Source of the DNA: Saururus chinensis
Taxonomy: Eukaryota; Streptophyta; Magnoliopsida; Piperales; Saururaceae
DNA length: 64,000 bases
Direction: 5' to 3'
Assembly: GCA_035235625.1 (NCBI GenBank)
Contig: CP141144.1
Span: forward strand, 38,872,014-38,936,013
Shown: positions 34,064-44,792 of the stretch, piece by piece
Position numbering within the stretch: the stretch's first letter is position 1
Layout: each line of letters opens with the position of its first letter
Position numbers and translations under genes: made by a program
The notes under the pieces: model-generated
The model's input: the letters and a program-made list of their open reading frames with translations, nothing else
Told to the model about the DNA's origin: nothing
Database searches by the model: none

Positions 34064-37000
34064 ATGCGTGGTCGTCGCTCCTTACTCCCCCGATTAGTAC
34101 CATTTGACCCTGAGCCTGAGCGGACATCTAGGAGAGCTGAGTTGCCCTCGACCTACATCCCTACACCCCCAAACTCACCTACCAATTCCTCCACCCACAC
34201 TACTTCTAGCCTCATCATGGATGAACATCAGTTAGTAGATGCACCACTTAAAGCTCTAAGGGAGTATTACACTCCCAATGAGTACACCTCTCCTTCATGC
34301 ATTAGGTTGCCAGCGGTCGCTGCTCAAAATTATGAGATTAAGCCCAATGTCATTCAAATGCTTCCATCCTTTTATGGGCTTAATAATGAAAACCCGTATA
34401 GGCACCTAGATGACTTCTTAGAACTATGCACAACTTTTAAGCTCTCAAATTTAACCGATGAGGCTGTTAAACTTCGTCTTTTTCCTTTCACATTGAAAGA
34501 TAAGGCTAAGGAATGGCTTCACTCATTAGAGCCAAACACTATCACAACATGGGCCCAAATGCAACAAGAGTTCCTTAAAAAGTACTTCCCCATAGGAAAG
34601 ACCAACCAAATGAGAAAGGCCATAACCACTTTTGCCCAACTTCCTACTGAACAGTTCCATGAGAGTTGGGATAGACTTAAGGACCTTCTTAGGAGGTGTC
34701 CTCATCATACTGTCCCTAAGTGGCAATTAGTGCAACGTTTTTATGAGGGTCTTACTGAACAAAACCGTCATCTTGTTGATGCAAGTTGTGGGGGTACCTT
34801 TTTGCTAAAAAATAAAAATGAGGCATGGAAACTTTTTGAGGACTTGAGTGAAAATTCTCTTCAACATGCTGCGTTGAATAGAAATGAGAGTGGATTATCT
34901 ACCTTGAACAATGCCCCCTCTAGGGGTGGCTTATATGAAGTCAAAAACCCATTAGACCTCTCTTCTAAAGTTGATACTTTGAGTAGGAAACTGGACCTTC
35001 TTATGACTTCAACCCATCAGCCCACTCCCTTCACTCAAGATGCATGCACAATATGCCTTAGCCCAGCCCATACTATCATTGAGTGCCCCTCTGCCTCTCA
35101 ATTTCCTGAACTTGTCCAAGACCATGTGAATGCTACCCAATCCTTCCCTAGGGCTGAGAACAATCCATTTTCAAATACATATAACCCTGGGTGGAGGAAT
35201 CATCCTAACTTTTCTTGGCGGACACAAAACCAAGGGGTTATGGGTAACCAACCCCCTAGGCCCCCATTCGCAGTCCCACCAGCCCATATCCACCAACCTC
35301 AAGTGCAACCTCCGTATGTCCAACCCAATAGGAGTCCAAGTTTTGAAGAAAAGGTTTTGAGTGCCCTACAAGGCATTCAATCTCAATCCCAACTCCTCCA
35401 CTCTCACACACAATCTATAGCAAAGTTAGAAGCCCAAATTGGACAATTAGCCATTGCTATCAATAAGAGAGAGACAGGGACATTGCCGAGTCAGCCCCAA
35501 CAAAATCCTAAAGGTCAATGTGGAGTAGAGATAGTCAATTCCTCTAATGAACAAGTTCAGTCCATAACTACCCTTAGGAGTGGTCGACACATTGATAATC
35601 AGGTTGGAGAGGAGTCCTTGGGTACCACAAATGAAGGGTTAGACAATTCAGCCCCTAATGAGCCTTATCAGTTAGAGAGTGAACCAAATTCAAAGGAGAC
35701 AGTCTCTCCTTCCCCTTCCTCAGAGCCACAGTCTAAGACCACTTCCGATGGATCTTATATCCCTAGGGCACCCTTTCCTCAATGTCTTGACCTGGCCCCA
35801 CCATTTAGAAAAAGCACAACTAAGATGGATGATATTCTTGAGACTTTTAAACAAGTCAAAATTAATCTCCCCCTCTTAGATGCCATTAAGCAAGTCCCTG
35901 CTTATGCTAAGTTCCTCAAAGACCTATGCACTCAAAAGCGTAAATCTAAGACTCATGTGTCTAAGAAGGTCTTTCTCACCGAGCAAGTTAGCTCTCTTTT
36001 GAAGTTTGACACCCCACCTAAGTATAAGGACCCTGGAGTACCCACTATTTCTTGTGTCATAGGTGATCACTCCATCCATAGAGCCCTCCTTGACCTTGGT
36101 GCGAGTGTCAATCTACTCCCTTACTCGGTGTATGAGCAACTAGGGTTAGGAGAATTGCAGCCTACATCAGTTACCCTGCAGCTAGCCGACCGTTCTGTGC
36201 GTAAGCCTCGAGGAGTCATTGAGGATGTCTTAGTGAAAGTTGATCGGTTCTTCTTCCCTGTTGACTTTTTTGTCTTAGATATGGAACCTGTCTGCAATAC
36301 CACACACCAAATCCCCGTCATTTTAGGTCGCCCCTTCCTTGCCACTGCTAATGCTTGTATCAATTGTCGAACGGGAGTGATGGAGATATCATTTGGGAAC
36401 ATGAATGTGAGACTTAATGTGTTCCATGCATCTAATCAGCCACCTAGTGAGTGTGACTTTGAGTGCTTAATGGTTGACCATTTAGATGACCTAGTCAATG
36501 AAGCCCTCCCCCTTACCCTAATGAGAGATGCACTTGAAATGACTTTACTATACCCAGGGTTAGAGGAGTCCACTATTGACCCATCTTTGGAGGAGGTCCA
36601 TAGCCAACTAGCGGCTGCTAGTGTTCCCAAGTCTTCCTCTTGGAAGCCCCAGGTAGAGCCCTTACCTATATCAGCCTCCACACCTCTTAAGCCCTCCATA
36701 GAGTCACCACCTAAGCTTGAATTGAAAAACTTACCCAGCTCTCTCAAGTATGCTTTCTTGGGACCCAAGGACACTCTCCCAGTCATTATTTCCTCTAGTT
36801 TGACTAGTGACCAAGAGAGTAGATTGCTTACTGTCCTTATCACACATAGGAGAGCCATAGGATGGACGGTAGCTGACCTTAGGGGGATTGACCCATCCAT
36901 TTGTATGCACAGGATCCACTTAGAGGACACGGTCAAACCCTCGAGAGAAGGACAACGGAGGTTGAACCCTAACATGCGGGAGGTAGTCATGAAGGAGGTG

Positions 37001-39625
37001 GTTAAGCTTTTAGATGCAGGTATCATATACCCTATCTCTGATAGTGAGTGGGTGAGTCCCACCCAGGTTGTTCCCAAGAAGTCTGGATTCACTGTTAAGT
37101 CTAATTCATCAGGAGAGTTAGTCCCTACTAGGGAAACCACAGGGTGGCGAGTGTGTATAGACTATCGGAAGTTGAATTCCATGACCCGAAAGGACCATTT
37201 TCCCTTGCCATTCATTGACCAGATCTTAGAAAAACTAGCAGGTCAGGACTTCTATTGCTTTCTAGATGGCTACTCAGGATATAATCAGGTACCTGTGTTT
37301 CCAGGGGATCAGGAGAAGACCACCTTCACTTGTCCGTTTGGTACATTTGCTTATAGACGTATGCCATTTGGTTTGTGTAATGCTCCTGCTACATTTCAGC
37401 GTTGTATGATGTCCATATTTTCTGATATGATTGATAAATTTTTGGAAGTTTTTATGGATGATTTTTCTGTTTTTGGTGCTTCATTTGATGAGTGTCTCCA
37501 TAATTTATCTCTTGTGCTTAAACATTGTGAGAAGACTAATTTGGTTTTGAGTTGGAAAAAAAGTCATTTTATGGTTCAAGAGGGCATTATTTTAGGTCAT
37601 GTTGTTTCCAAACGTGGTATTGAAGTAGACAAGGCCAAAGTAGACCTAATAGCTAACTTGCCTCCACCCACTACGATCAGACAAGTTCGTTCTTTTCTTG
37701 GCCATGCCGGTTTCTATAGGCGATTCATCAAGGACTTTAGTAAGATTTCCCGTCCCTTGTGTCATTTGTTGGCTCAGGATGTTCCTTTTGAGTTTGATGA
37801 TGCCTGTATGAAAGCTTTCACCAAGCTTCGTACACTCCTCTCTACCACCCCTATCATTCAGCCCCCTGATTACTCCCTACCCTTTGAGATTATGTGTGAT
37901 GCCTCTGACTATGCTGTTGGCGCAGTCCTTGGCCAAAGAGTGAACAAAGTCCCCCATGTCATTTATTACGCTAGTAAGACCCTTTCTGATGCCCAATTGA
38001 ACTATACCACTACAGAAAAGGAATTGCTAGCTGTTGTCTATGCCCTTGATAAATTTCGATCGTACCTTTTAGGGTCAAAAATCATAATCTTTTCTGATCA
38101 TGCAGCCTTACGCTACCTTCTTTCTAAGAAGGATACCAAGCCTAGGCTCATTCGATGGATTTTGCTCCTTCAAGAGTTCAATTATGAGATTAAAGACAAA
38201 AAGGGTGTTGAGAATGTTGTGGCTGATCATTTGTCTAGGATCTTACTTAACGAACCTCCCAACCCTGAACCACTTGATGATTCTTTCCCTGATGAGCAAC
38301 TCTTTGTTGTCTCTACCAATTTAACCCCCTGGTTTGCCCATATTGTTAATTATCTTGCTGTGGGTCGTATTCCCTCTAATTGGACTAAACAGGACAAAGA
38401 TTTATTCTTTTCTCATGTTAAGCACTATTATTGGGATGACCCCGATCTTTTTAAGTTTTGTTCTGACCAGATTATTCGCCGATGTGTGCCTGATAGTGAA
38501 TTCCATAGTATTCTAAAATTTTGTCATTCTTATGCTTGTGGCGGTCATTTTGGGGGAAAGAAAACTGCTGCTAAGGTTCTTCAAAGTGGATTCTACTGGC
38601 CCACCTTGTTTAGAGATGCTCATGAGTTTTGTAAGTCTTGTGATAGATGTCAGCGACTAGGGGCCCTTTCTCGGAGAGACATGATGCCTCTCCAACCTAT
38701 CCTTATTGTTGAGATTTTTGATGTTTGGGGAATAGATTTTATGGGACCATTTCCACCCTCCTTTGGCTACACTTATATTTTGGTCGCTGTTGATTATGTT
38801 TCCAAATGGATTGAAGCCATAGCGACGAAAACCAATGACCATAAGGTTGTGGTGGCATTTCTCAAGGAACATATTTTTTGGCAATTTGGTACACCTAGGG
38901 CAATCATTAGTGATGGGGGTAGCCACTTTTGTAACCGTTCCTTTGAAGCTCTTCTTCGACGATATTCCGTCACACATAAAGTTGCAACCCCCTACCATCC
39001 TCAGACTAGTGGTCAAGTAGAGGTGTCTAATCGTGAGATTAAGAAAATCCTTGAGAAAACAGTGCGCCCTGATCGAAAAGATTGGTCCATGCGTCTTAAT
39101 GATGCCTTATGGGCATATCGGACCGCTTATAAAGCCCCCATTGGCATGTCCCCTTACCATCTTGTTTATGGTAAGGCATGTCACTTACCCGTTGAGTTGG
39201 AACACCGTGCTTTTTGGGCCATTAAATCATTTAACTTCGACATGGACAAAGCTGGTTCCCACCGCAAACTCCAACTTAATGAATTAGAAGAGATGCGTCA
39301 TGAAGCTTACGAGAGTGCCAAATTATATAAACAAAGGACTAAGACTCTACATGACCGATTAATCCATCGAAAGTCCTTTGCACCTAACCAGAAAGTTTGG
39401 CTCTTTAATTCTAAATTATGTCTCTTCCCAGGTAAGCTTAGATCTCGCTGGGATGGCCCCTATGTTGTTACTCAGGTTTTCCCTCATGGAGCAATTGAAA
39501 TCTCTGACCCACAAGATAATCGAGTTTTTAAAGTTAATGGTCAGAGACTTAAGCCTGTCATCGAGAGAGATATTGAGAGGGGTGACATTGACTCTATTGA
39601 TTTGATTGATCCATTAATACATTAA
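34064..39625 (+). CDS. Athila Gag-Pol polyprotein (1853 codons)
   Basis: One uninterrupted frame. I chose the ATG at 34064 because codons upstream in the frame lack an ATG; the ATG at 34217 (MDEHQLVD) is an alternative. Approximate residues: Gag core 95-260 ([23 protein letters not shown]); CCHC zinc knuckle 328-341 ([14 protein letters not shown]); aspartic protease with DLGAS at 677-681, the Athila variant of D-T/S-G; RT about 945-1190 with FMDD at 1130-1133 as the YXDD box; RNase H from about 1275, first Asp at 1279; integrase zinc-binding HHCC at about 1485-1535; DDE triad D1558, D1617, E1653, giving the D-35-E spacing. The C terminus ([20 protein letters not shown]) is the usual Athila end. 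No chromodomain. The proteins would build the particle, copy the RNA and insert the cDNA. Gag and Pol share one frame, so the Gag to Pol ratio must be set by processing. No internal stop was seen. Confidence 0.95.
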   Translation: MRGRRSLLPRLVPFDPEPERTSRRAELPSTYIPTPPNSPTNSSTHTTSSLIMDEHQLVDAPLKALREYYTPNEYTSPSCIRLPAVAAQNYEIKPNVIQMLPSFYGLNNENPYRHLDDFLELCTTFKLSNLTDEAVKLRLFPFTLKDKAKEWLHSLEPNTITTWAQMQQEFLKKYFPIGKTNQMRKAITTFAQLPTEQFHESWDRLKDLLRRCPHHTVPKWQLVQRFYEGLTEQNRHLVDASCGGTFLLKNKNEAWKLFEDLSENSLQHAALNRNESGLSTLNNAPSRGGLYEVKNPLDLSSKVDTLSRKLDLLMTSTHQPTPFTQDACTICLSPAHTIIECPSASQFPELVQDHVNATQSFPRAENNPFSNTYNPGWRNHPNFSWRTQNQGVMGNQPPRPPFAVPPAHIHQPQVQPPYVQPNRSPSFEEKVLSALQGIQSQSQLLHSHTQSIAKLEAQIGQLAIAINKRETGTLPSQPQQNPKGQCGVEIVNSSNEQVQSITTLRSGRHIDNQVGEESLGTTNEGLDNSAPNEPYQLESEPNSKETVSPSPSSEPQSKTTSDGSYIPRAPFPQCLDLAPPFRKSTTKMDDILETFKQVKINLPLLDAIKQVPAYAKFLKDLCTQKRKSKTHVSKKVFLTEQVSSLLKFDTPPKYKDPGVPTISCVIGDHSIHRALLDLGASVNLLPYSVYEQLGLGELQPTSVTLQLADRSVRKPRGVIEDVLVKVDRFFFPVDFFVLDMEPVCNTTHQIPVILGRPFLATANACINCRTGVMEISFGNMNVRLNVFHASNQPPSECDFECLMVDHLDDLVNEALPLTLMRDALEMTLLYPGLEESTIDPSLEEVHSQLAAASVPKSSSWKPQVEPLPISASTPLKPSIESPPKLELKNLPSSLKYAFLGPKDTLPVIISSSLTSDQESRLLTVLITHRRAIGWTVADLRGIDPSICMHRIHLEDTVKPSREGQRRLNPNMREVVMKEVVKLLDAGIIYPISDSEWVSPTQVVPKKSGFTVKSNSSGELVPTRETTGWRVCIDYRKLNSMTRKDHFPLPFIDQILEKLAGQDFYCFLDGYSGYNQVPVFPGDQEKTTFTCPFGTFAYRRMPFGLCNAPATFQRCMMSIFSDMIDKFLEVFMDDFSVFGASFDECLHNLSLVLKHCEKTNLVLSWKKSHFMVQEGIILGHVVSKRGIEVDKAKVDLIANLPPPTTIRQVRSFLGHAGFYRRFIKDFSKISRPLCHLLAQDVPFEFDDACMKAFTKLRTLLSTTPIIQPPDYSLPFEIMCDASDYAVGAVLGQRVNKVPHVIYYASKTLSDAQLNYTTTEKELLAVVYALDKFRSYLLGSKIIIFSDHAALRYLLSKKDTKPRLIRWILLLQEFNYEIKDKKGVENVVADHLSRILLNEPPNPEPLDDSFPDEQLFVVSTNLTPWFAHIVNYLAVGRIPSNWTKQDKDLFFSHVKHYYWDDPDLFKFCSDQIIRRCVPDSEFHSILKFCHSYACGGHFGGKKTAAKVLQSGFYWPTLFRDAHEFCKSCDRCQRLGALSRRDMMPLQPILIVEIFDVWGIDFMGPFPPSFGYTYILVAVDYVSKWIEAIATKTNDHKVVVAFLKEHIFWQFGTPRAIISDGGSHFCNRSFEALLRRYSVTHKVATPYHPQTSGQVEVSNREIKKILEKTVRPDRKDWSMRLNDALWAYRTAYKAPIGMSPYHLVYGKACHLPVELEHRAFWAIKSFNFDMDKAGSHRKLQLNELEEMRHEAYESAKLYKQRTKTLHDRLIHRKSFAPNQKVWLFNSKLCLFPGKLRSRWDGPYVVTQVFPHGAIEISDPQDNRVFKVNGQRLKPVIERDIERGDIDSIDLIDPLIH

Positions 39626-40132
39626 GGGAGTGCACACTGTCTGGCTGAAGACACTAAACTTAGCGCTTCTAGGGAGGCAACCCTTGTTTTATTCGATGTG
39701 TTTTTATGTGTATTTTCTCTCCTTTTCTTTTAGTTTTAATTAAATTTCCTTTATTTAATCCATTTAGTGATTATTTATTTATTTATTTAGTAGTTTAGTT
39801 AATTAACTGGATTTTTTTTTTTCAAAAAAAAAAAAAAATTTGTGTTTTCCCGTTCGATTGGGACTGTTCCCAATCGATCGCCCGATCAATCGGTAAGTAG
39901 TCCGTTTGAACGGTCGAGTCGTCACTTACAACGCGCCCGCCGGCCAGTACATTCCGCCGTCGTTTTTTTCCTCCGCCGCGCCGTTGTTTTCCTCCGCCGT
40001 CTTCCGTCCCCTAACTGGCGAGATTTTTGTCCAACAATCATCCCTCCTCTCCGATTTTTCGTGTAGAATCCATTTCCGGTGTCAATTTGAGCTGAATCAG
40101 CCTCTATTTCACACTGTCCCTCTGTTTCACTG
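39626..40132 (+). promoter_or_regulatory. Leader region in front of the env-position gene
   Basis: After an A/T-rich tract comes a cluster of GATCGATC-like sites (39852-39911). Then follows a C/T-rich, CpG-rich stretch (about 39930-40130) with TTCCTCCGCCGCGCCG and CCTCCGCCGTCTTCC, which looks like a plant 5' UTR. It ends at a good donor, CTG|GTAAGC (GT at 40133). No TATA box was seen. It may be a promoter or leader for a separate env-position transcript, or an exon reached by splicing from the LTR transcript. Confidence 0.45.
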
Positions 40133-40544
40133 GTAAGCCCCAAATTCGATTTTTTGCATTTTTCTTTCAATTTTTGACTAAATCGGGTGCAAATTTTTGT
40201 GGAAATTTGTTAGAAATGTCTTTTACACTTTAGATTGATCGTTTGGTATAATTTGATTGACAGATTACTGCATTATGTTCGGTAGATTTCGGATTTTTCA
40301 GTCCGCACTGTTTTTGTCGAAAATTTCAATTTTTGAGGCTTTAATGGATCCGTTTATATGTACTTGCTTTACGAAAGATGCTCAATTTTCACTTGTACAT
40401 ATTATACTTTAATGTGGGACATTTCTGCTCAATTTTTTTTAGGGGTATTTTCATAATTTGACATTATTGGGCGTGTACAAAAATTTTTCTGCTTTCTAGT
40501 CACTTCCATATCCCTTTTAGCACTTGTTTTTGAGCTTTTTGCAG
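40133..40544 (+). other. Predicted leader intron before the env-position ORF
   Basis: Donor GTAAGC at 40133 and acceptor TTTTTGAGCTTTTTGCAG ending at 40544, only 4 nt before the ATG at 40549. The stretch between is 412 nt, T-rich and AT-rich compared with the leader before it, as in plant introns. A spliced env-position transcript was reported, as I recall, for barley BAGY-2, but the intron here is a prediction. Confidence 0.5.
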
Positions 40545-40548
40545 ATCA

Positions 40549-41643
40549 ATGGCGCACGGTTCTCATCCTAAAGCTCCAAAGAAGAGGAAGGGCGCATCTT
40601 CTACTTCGCGTGCTTCATCGTCTACTACCGCCGTTGCCGATCTACATCTTCGGCCTATTGTTTACGAGCGACAGGTGGAGTTTGTCCCCACCATTACTGC
40701 TGCCCAGTCATGGCTTATGGAGCGAGAGGATTGGTACTCCTCTTTCTCACAGATTGCAGCCCCTGATGCTCGCGTACATCATGAGCAGGTCCGATCTTTT
40801 TATGCATCCGCCGTTCTTAATGAGATGGGATATATTGTCAGCACCATTGGAGATATTACGATCACTGTCACACCAGATCTTATAGCTGCAGTGATGGGTC
40901 TTGCGCGCTCCAGCTTCACTTATCCCTCTTTTGCTGATTTTGCTTTTCCTGATGAGTATACTATCACGGGGACTCTTATGGGACAGGAGCGAGGCCCATC
41001 TCTCACATATGGATTGCCAGCTTCTCTCATGACACGGGACTATCGTTTTGCACATCTGATATTGGAGTATGACATTTGGTTCCACCGTCATGAGAAGGTT
41101 GACTTCACCTTAGCTCGCCTTCTTTATATTCTGGGTCGTGCAGAGCGGATTCACATCGACTTGCCCTCCTTTGTCTTCGCACGGATGGCAGATATAGTTT
41201 TTGGACCAGTGGATGCTCGATTAGCTTTTCCTTTTCTTTTGGAGCGGATTTTTGTTCACTTTCATTTGGATTTTCCTTCATATGCACCCACGAGTCGAGG
41301 TTTAGGGGTCATTTCCCAGGCCACCCTAAACCGGATGATCACACATCGTCCGCCTCGACCAGCATTCGACGAGGTGAACGAGGAGGAGCCAACCCCAGAG
41401 GGTGTACCAGAGGTTGCAGCTGAGCAGCACATTCCTGCACATGCTAATGACTCTTTCCTGGAGATGGAGCATCGCCTTCGCGGACATATTGATTCTTCTC
41501 TGGCACAGTTTCAGACGAGGCTTACTGCCCATATAGATGCTCAGATGGCTACCCAGATGACAGAGATGAGGGGACTTATACAGGGACTGGCTGATTTGAT
41601 TCGTAGCCAGTCAGCTCCAGCAGATGCAGATGATAGTGACTAG
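40549..41643 (+). CDS. Env-position protein of Athila (364 aa, plant transposon protein family)
   Basis: Intact frame after gag-pol, where Athila elements carry their so-called env-like gene. The N terminus has a basic cluster KAPKKRKG (about residues 8-15) that looks like a nuclear localisation signal, then a Ser/Thr/Ala-rich linker. Residues about 45-265 form a globular part with ERQVEFVPTITAAQSWLMER, FYASAVLNEMGYIVSTIGD and RFAHLILEYDIWFHRHEKVD, resembling the 'putative plant transposon protein' domain common in Athila. Residues about 305-350 are a likely amphipathic helix or coiled coil (MEHRLRGHIDSSLAQFQTRL), ending in an acidic tail DADDSD. I see no signal peptide and no transmembrane segment, so the sequence does not support a viral envelope role. 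Its function is unknown. The ATG follows a predicted intron acceptor by 4 nt. Confidence 0.88.
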   Translation: MAHGSHPKAPKKRKGASSTSRASSSTTAVADLHLRPIVYERQVEFVPTITAAQSWLMEREDWYSSFSQIAAPDARVHHEQVRSFYASAVLNEMGYIVSTIGDITITVTPDLIAAVMGLARSSFTYPSFADFAFPDEYTITGTLMGQERGPSLTYGLPASLMTRDYRFAHLILEYDIWFHRHEKVDFTLARLLYILGRAERIHIDLPSFVFARMADIVFGPVDARLAFPFLLERIFVHFHLDFPSYAPTSRGLGVISQATLNRMITHRPPRPAFDEVNEEEPTPEGVPEVAAEQHIPAHANDSFLEMEHRLRGHIDSSLAQFQTRLTAHIDAQMATQMTEMRGLIQGLADLIRSQSAPADADDSD

Positions 41644-43372
41644 AGTTATACTGATGCCGATGATTCTGATGATGCTGATATTTAGCTGTGCAGGGGCTAC
41701 TTTTATCTTTTCTTTTCTTTATTATTATTATTATTTTTTTTTTATTTTTTTATCTCTTTTCTAGTAGATTGGTATTTTAGGTTTGGGAAATTGCTCTTTA
41801 CCTGTATGTTTCTCATGTTTTCTAAATCCTATGTACTTCACTTTTCAGATTAGTGGATTAGTTATACTTTCAGGTGATATCTTTCTTTCCCTCTCTTACT
41901 TATTCTTGTCATTGTAGTATATACTTTCTTTAACATTGAGGACAATGTTCAGTTTAGGTTTGGGGGTGTAGAAAGATATTTTTCTTTATTAATTTTCTTT
42001 TAGGATGTTTTAGAGTATTTTCTTTTCTTTTAAGTGGGTTTTATCGCTTATTTTCTTTTAAAAGTATATGTCTGTTTTTAAAGAGATCAATTTCATGAAG
42101 AAAGTTCAAGTAATTAATTAAGTGATGAAAATGATTAAGTAAGTAATTTCTATTTTATTTTTATTATCTTGGATAATTGTGCTTATATTTTTTAAATCAC
42201 ATTTCACACACTTGAAACTTGTAGGAATATAATTTTATGATTTATTACTTGTAATCTTAGTGGGATATCTTTAACTAAGCATATATTTTTGAAAACTTGG
42301 CAATTGAGTAATTTTTAATATTTTATGATAGATTTTTATGCTTAGCTTTTATTTGAAAAAAAAAAAGGGATAAGTGTGTATAAAAAAAAATGAAATAAAA
42401 ATGAAATAAAAAGTGAAAAAAAAGAAGTTGAAAAAAAAATAGATTGAATGAAAAAAAAATTGATGATGAAAAAAAAAAGAGGTTTGTTTCTCTTTTTACT
42501 AAGTAACCGGACCTTGTGCCTAGGCAAGTATAAGGGATCGCGTCAAAAGGTGAAAAGTTGAGATAAATTCTTTTATGACTTACTTGGTTCTGTAGCCTTT
42601 ATAGTTCGAGTTATTAAGCCTGAGGGGTGTTTCAACACCTAGTGCCTTGAGCCAACTGGATTAGGGACACTGGCCTAACACTTGTTACATGGACTATTTA
42701 GAAAGCTTAATAGAACTAGGTATTGCACAAGTCATATTTTGAAGAATATTATGCTCTTATTCCCTGAATTCAATTGAATTTGATGGCTATTACATGAAGG
42801 TTTATTATGAGATGTTAAAGATAAAAGATTGTCATTGTTATATTTTTTTAGTTAGTGAACTTTAATGAGCTTGGTTAATGGGTCACATAAGATATGCTTG
42901 TTAATAAAGAATGAAATTGCATGACTACAGAGTTTCTACACTTTATGTTTTTAAAATGTATATATGTAGTTGCACAATTATTTCTAAGATGAGGTTATAG
43001 AATGGATTATTCCTTACTTGAAAGTGATCAAATCTTAATTGTTTACTTGTTTCAAGTATTTGTGGTTGGTTCTTTTTAAAAATAGTTATGTGTTTTTAAG
43101 AGAAGATTATTTTTCAAATTTTTGTTTTCTTGTTTATTTGTTTTATTTTTCTTAGGTTTTAATGTTTGTAGGTATCATTACTGCAAACCCTCACGAGACA
43201 CAACTCGTCCAACTAGGGACACCTAGGGGTTTAAAGGCTTGTTGCATATGCTAAATGCAATCGTGATTCCCTACGAAAGTGGCTTTTATTTATTTTATTT
43301 TATTTTAGATTAGTTGTTTTATTTTATTTTTGTTTTGCTCGAGGACTAGCAAAATATAGGTTTGGGGGTATT
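41644..43372 (+). other. 3' noncoding region of the intact Athila with two polypurine tracts
   Basis: About 1.7 kb without genes. At 41932-41971 a small hairpin word, ACATTGAGGACAATGT, is followed by AGGTTTGGGGGTG. At 43358-43372 the polypurine tract AGGTTTGGGGGTATT adjoins the LTR. Around 42353-42480 several A-runs of 8-11 nt occur. Confidence 0.75.
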
Positions 43373-44792
43373 TGATAAGTATGAAATCTATATCCATTTT
43401 ATATGCCTTTTTACCTTATTTGCTAGTATAGATTAGGTTAATTTAGAGTTAATTATAGTTTATTTAGATTAAGATAAATATTAGTATTTTAGTTTAATTA
43501 TTAATGATTTTGTAGTTATTAGTTATTTAGACATGTATTTAAATCAAGTTGGAATTTTAATTACATTATACATGTCTAAAGTATGATATTTTATGTTTTG
43601 TAGGTAAAGTGCGCTTATCGAAGTACTTGGACGATGTTTGAAATACTTAAAAATAGTCTTCACATGCTTTAAAGTGATTTGGACAACTTTTCGGAGTTAT
43701 AAACAAGTTAGAAATTAATATGGACGCGAAGGAAAGCTTAATGAACAGAATATGAACAGTCCGGAAAAACAGAAACACTGTAGCCGATCGATCGGGGTCA
43801 CTTACCGATCAATCGGGATAACGTGAATTCAGATGAAAATACAGTGTAGCCGATCGATCGGGAATGCAGGGCGATTGATCGGCATAACGTGCAGTTTCCT
43901 TGTTTGACCCAAATTCCAATCCTTTTCATATTGGACTTCTTCCTACGGAACTTATGCCTATAAAAAGACATATTTTGCTTAAAATTGGGGGATTCGAGTA
44001 GATTTTAGGAGGAGAAAAAGGAAGAAGAAGATGGAAGAGAATTCAAAGCTTCTAATGGAGATTCAAGTGCTTTCTTCTACAATGGAAGGCTAGACTATTC
44101 TTTTACTTAGGAGTTGATGAAGCTATAGATAAGTTTCAGTTTCTTTTTTTTTTAATTTAGATCTCAGTTGTGAATGATGACAATTGTATGATATAGATTT
44201 CCTTTTTAATGGAAGAGCTTTTAATGTTTATTCAAGTCTATGTTGATTTATTGTCTTGTAGATGATAGATTGATGTGGTTTTGATATTTACATCGATTCT
44301 AATTTCTGTGATTTAGATGAGATGGTCATACAATAGTTTTAATGTTCAGATAATTAATGACTTGGATGAGTTATACTAAGATTAGACGGGTCATGCCTAT
44401 AGCTAGTTTAGTGTAGATGATTCGTGCTATTGTTAAAGATAGTTCATGCCATGGAAGTTAATTAATGATTCTTTTTAAAGTAATTCTAGCTTGTAGCTGA
44501 GAATACTTGTTCATATTTACACTAGATTTAGATTAAAAGTTAAGGAATTGTGATGGTTTTATAGTGGATTCAATTTGCTAAGTAAATTCCATCATATTAA
44601 TCTCTTGCTTTTAAACTAATTGATTTCTTTCTTTTGCTTAATTTAAGTTTAAGTTTGTTTTAATTTTCAATCAGCAAATTCCTTTTTAGATTTAGTGATA
44701 ATCCATCCGTCCCTGAGGTTCGACAACCCTTAAATACTTATCCTAGTACAATTACCTTGTACACTTGCAAAGGGTTTAATTATAAACGATCA
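43373..44792 (+). repeat. 3' LTR of the intact Athila (1420 bp)
   Basis: Same length as the 5' LTR. Of about 13 differences found by eye, 12 are transitions. Followed directly by the target duplication GTAAC. Confidence 0.95.

Larger units (their letters stand above)
32330..44792 (+). mobile_element. Intact, young Athila retrotransposon (12,463 bp)
   Basis: Two 1420-bp LTRs (32330-33749 and 43373-44792), both TG...CA, with a perfect target duplication GTAAC (32325-32329 and 44793-44797). Primer site at 33756, one gag-pol frame 34064-39625, an env-position ORF 40549-41643, and a polypurine tract ending at 43372. By eye the LTRs differ at about 13 sites and have no length difference. It sits in opposite orientation inside the protease region of an older Athila. 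All parts needed for autonomous movement appear present. Confidence 0.95.

Noticed and set aside
36436..37140. 234-codon minus-strand frame inside the Athila pol gene
   Set aside because: It is a shadow frame antisense to protease and RT, with no domain of its own.
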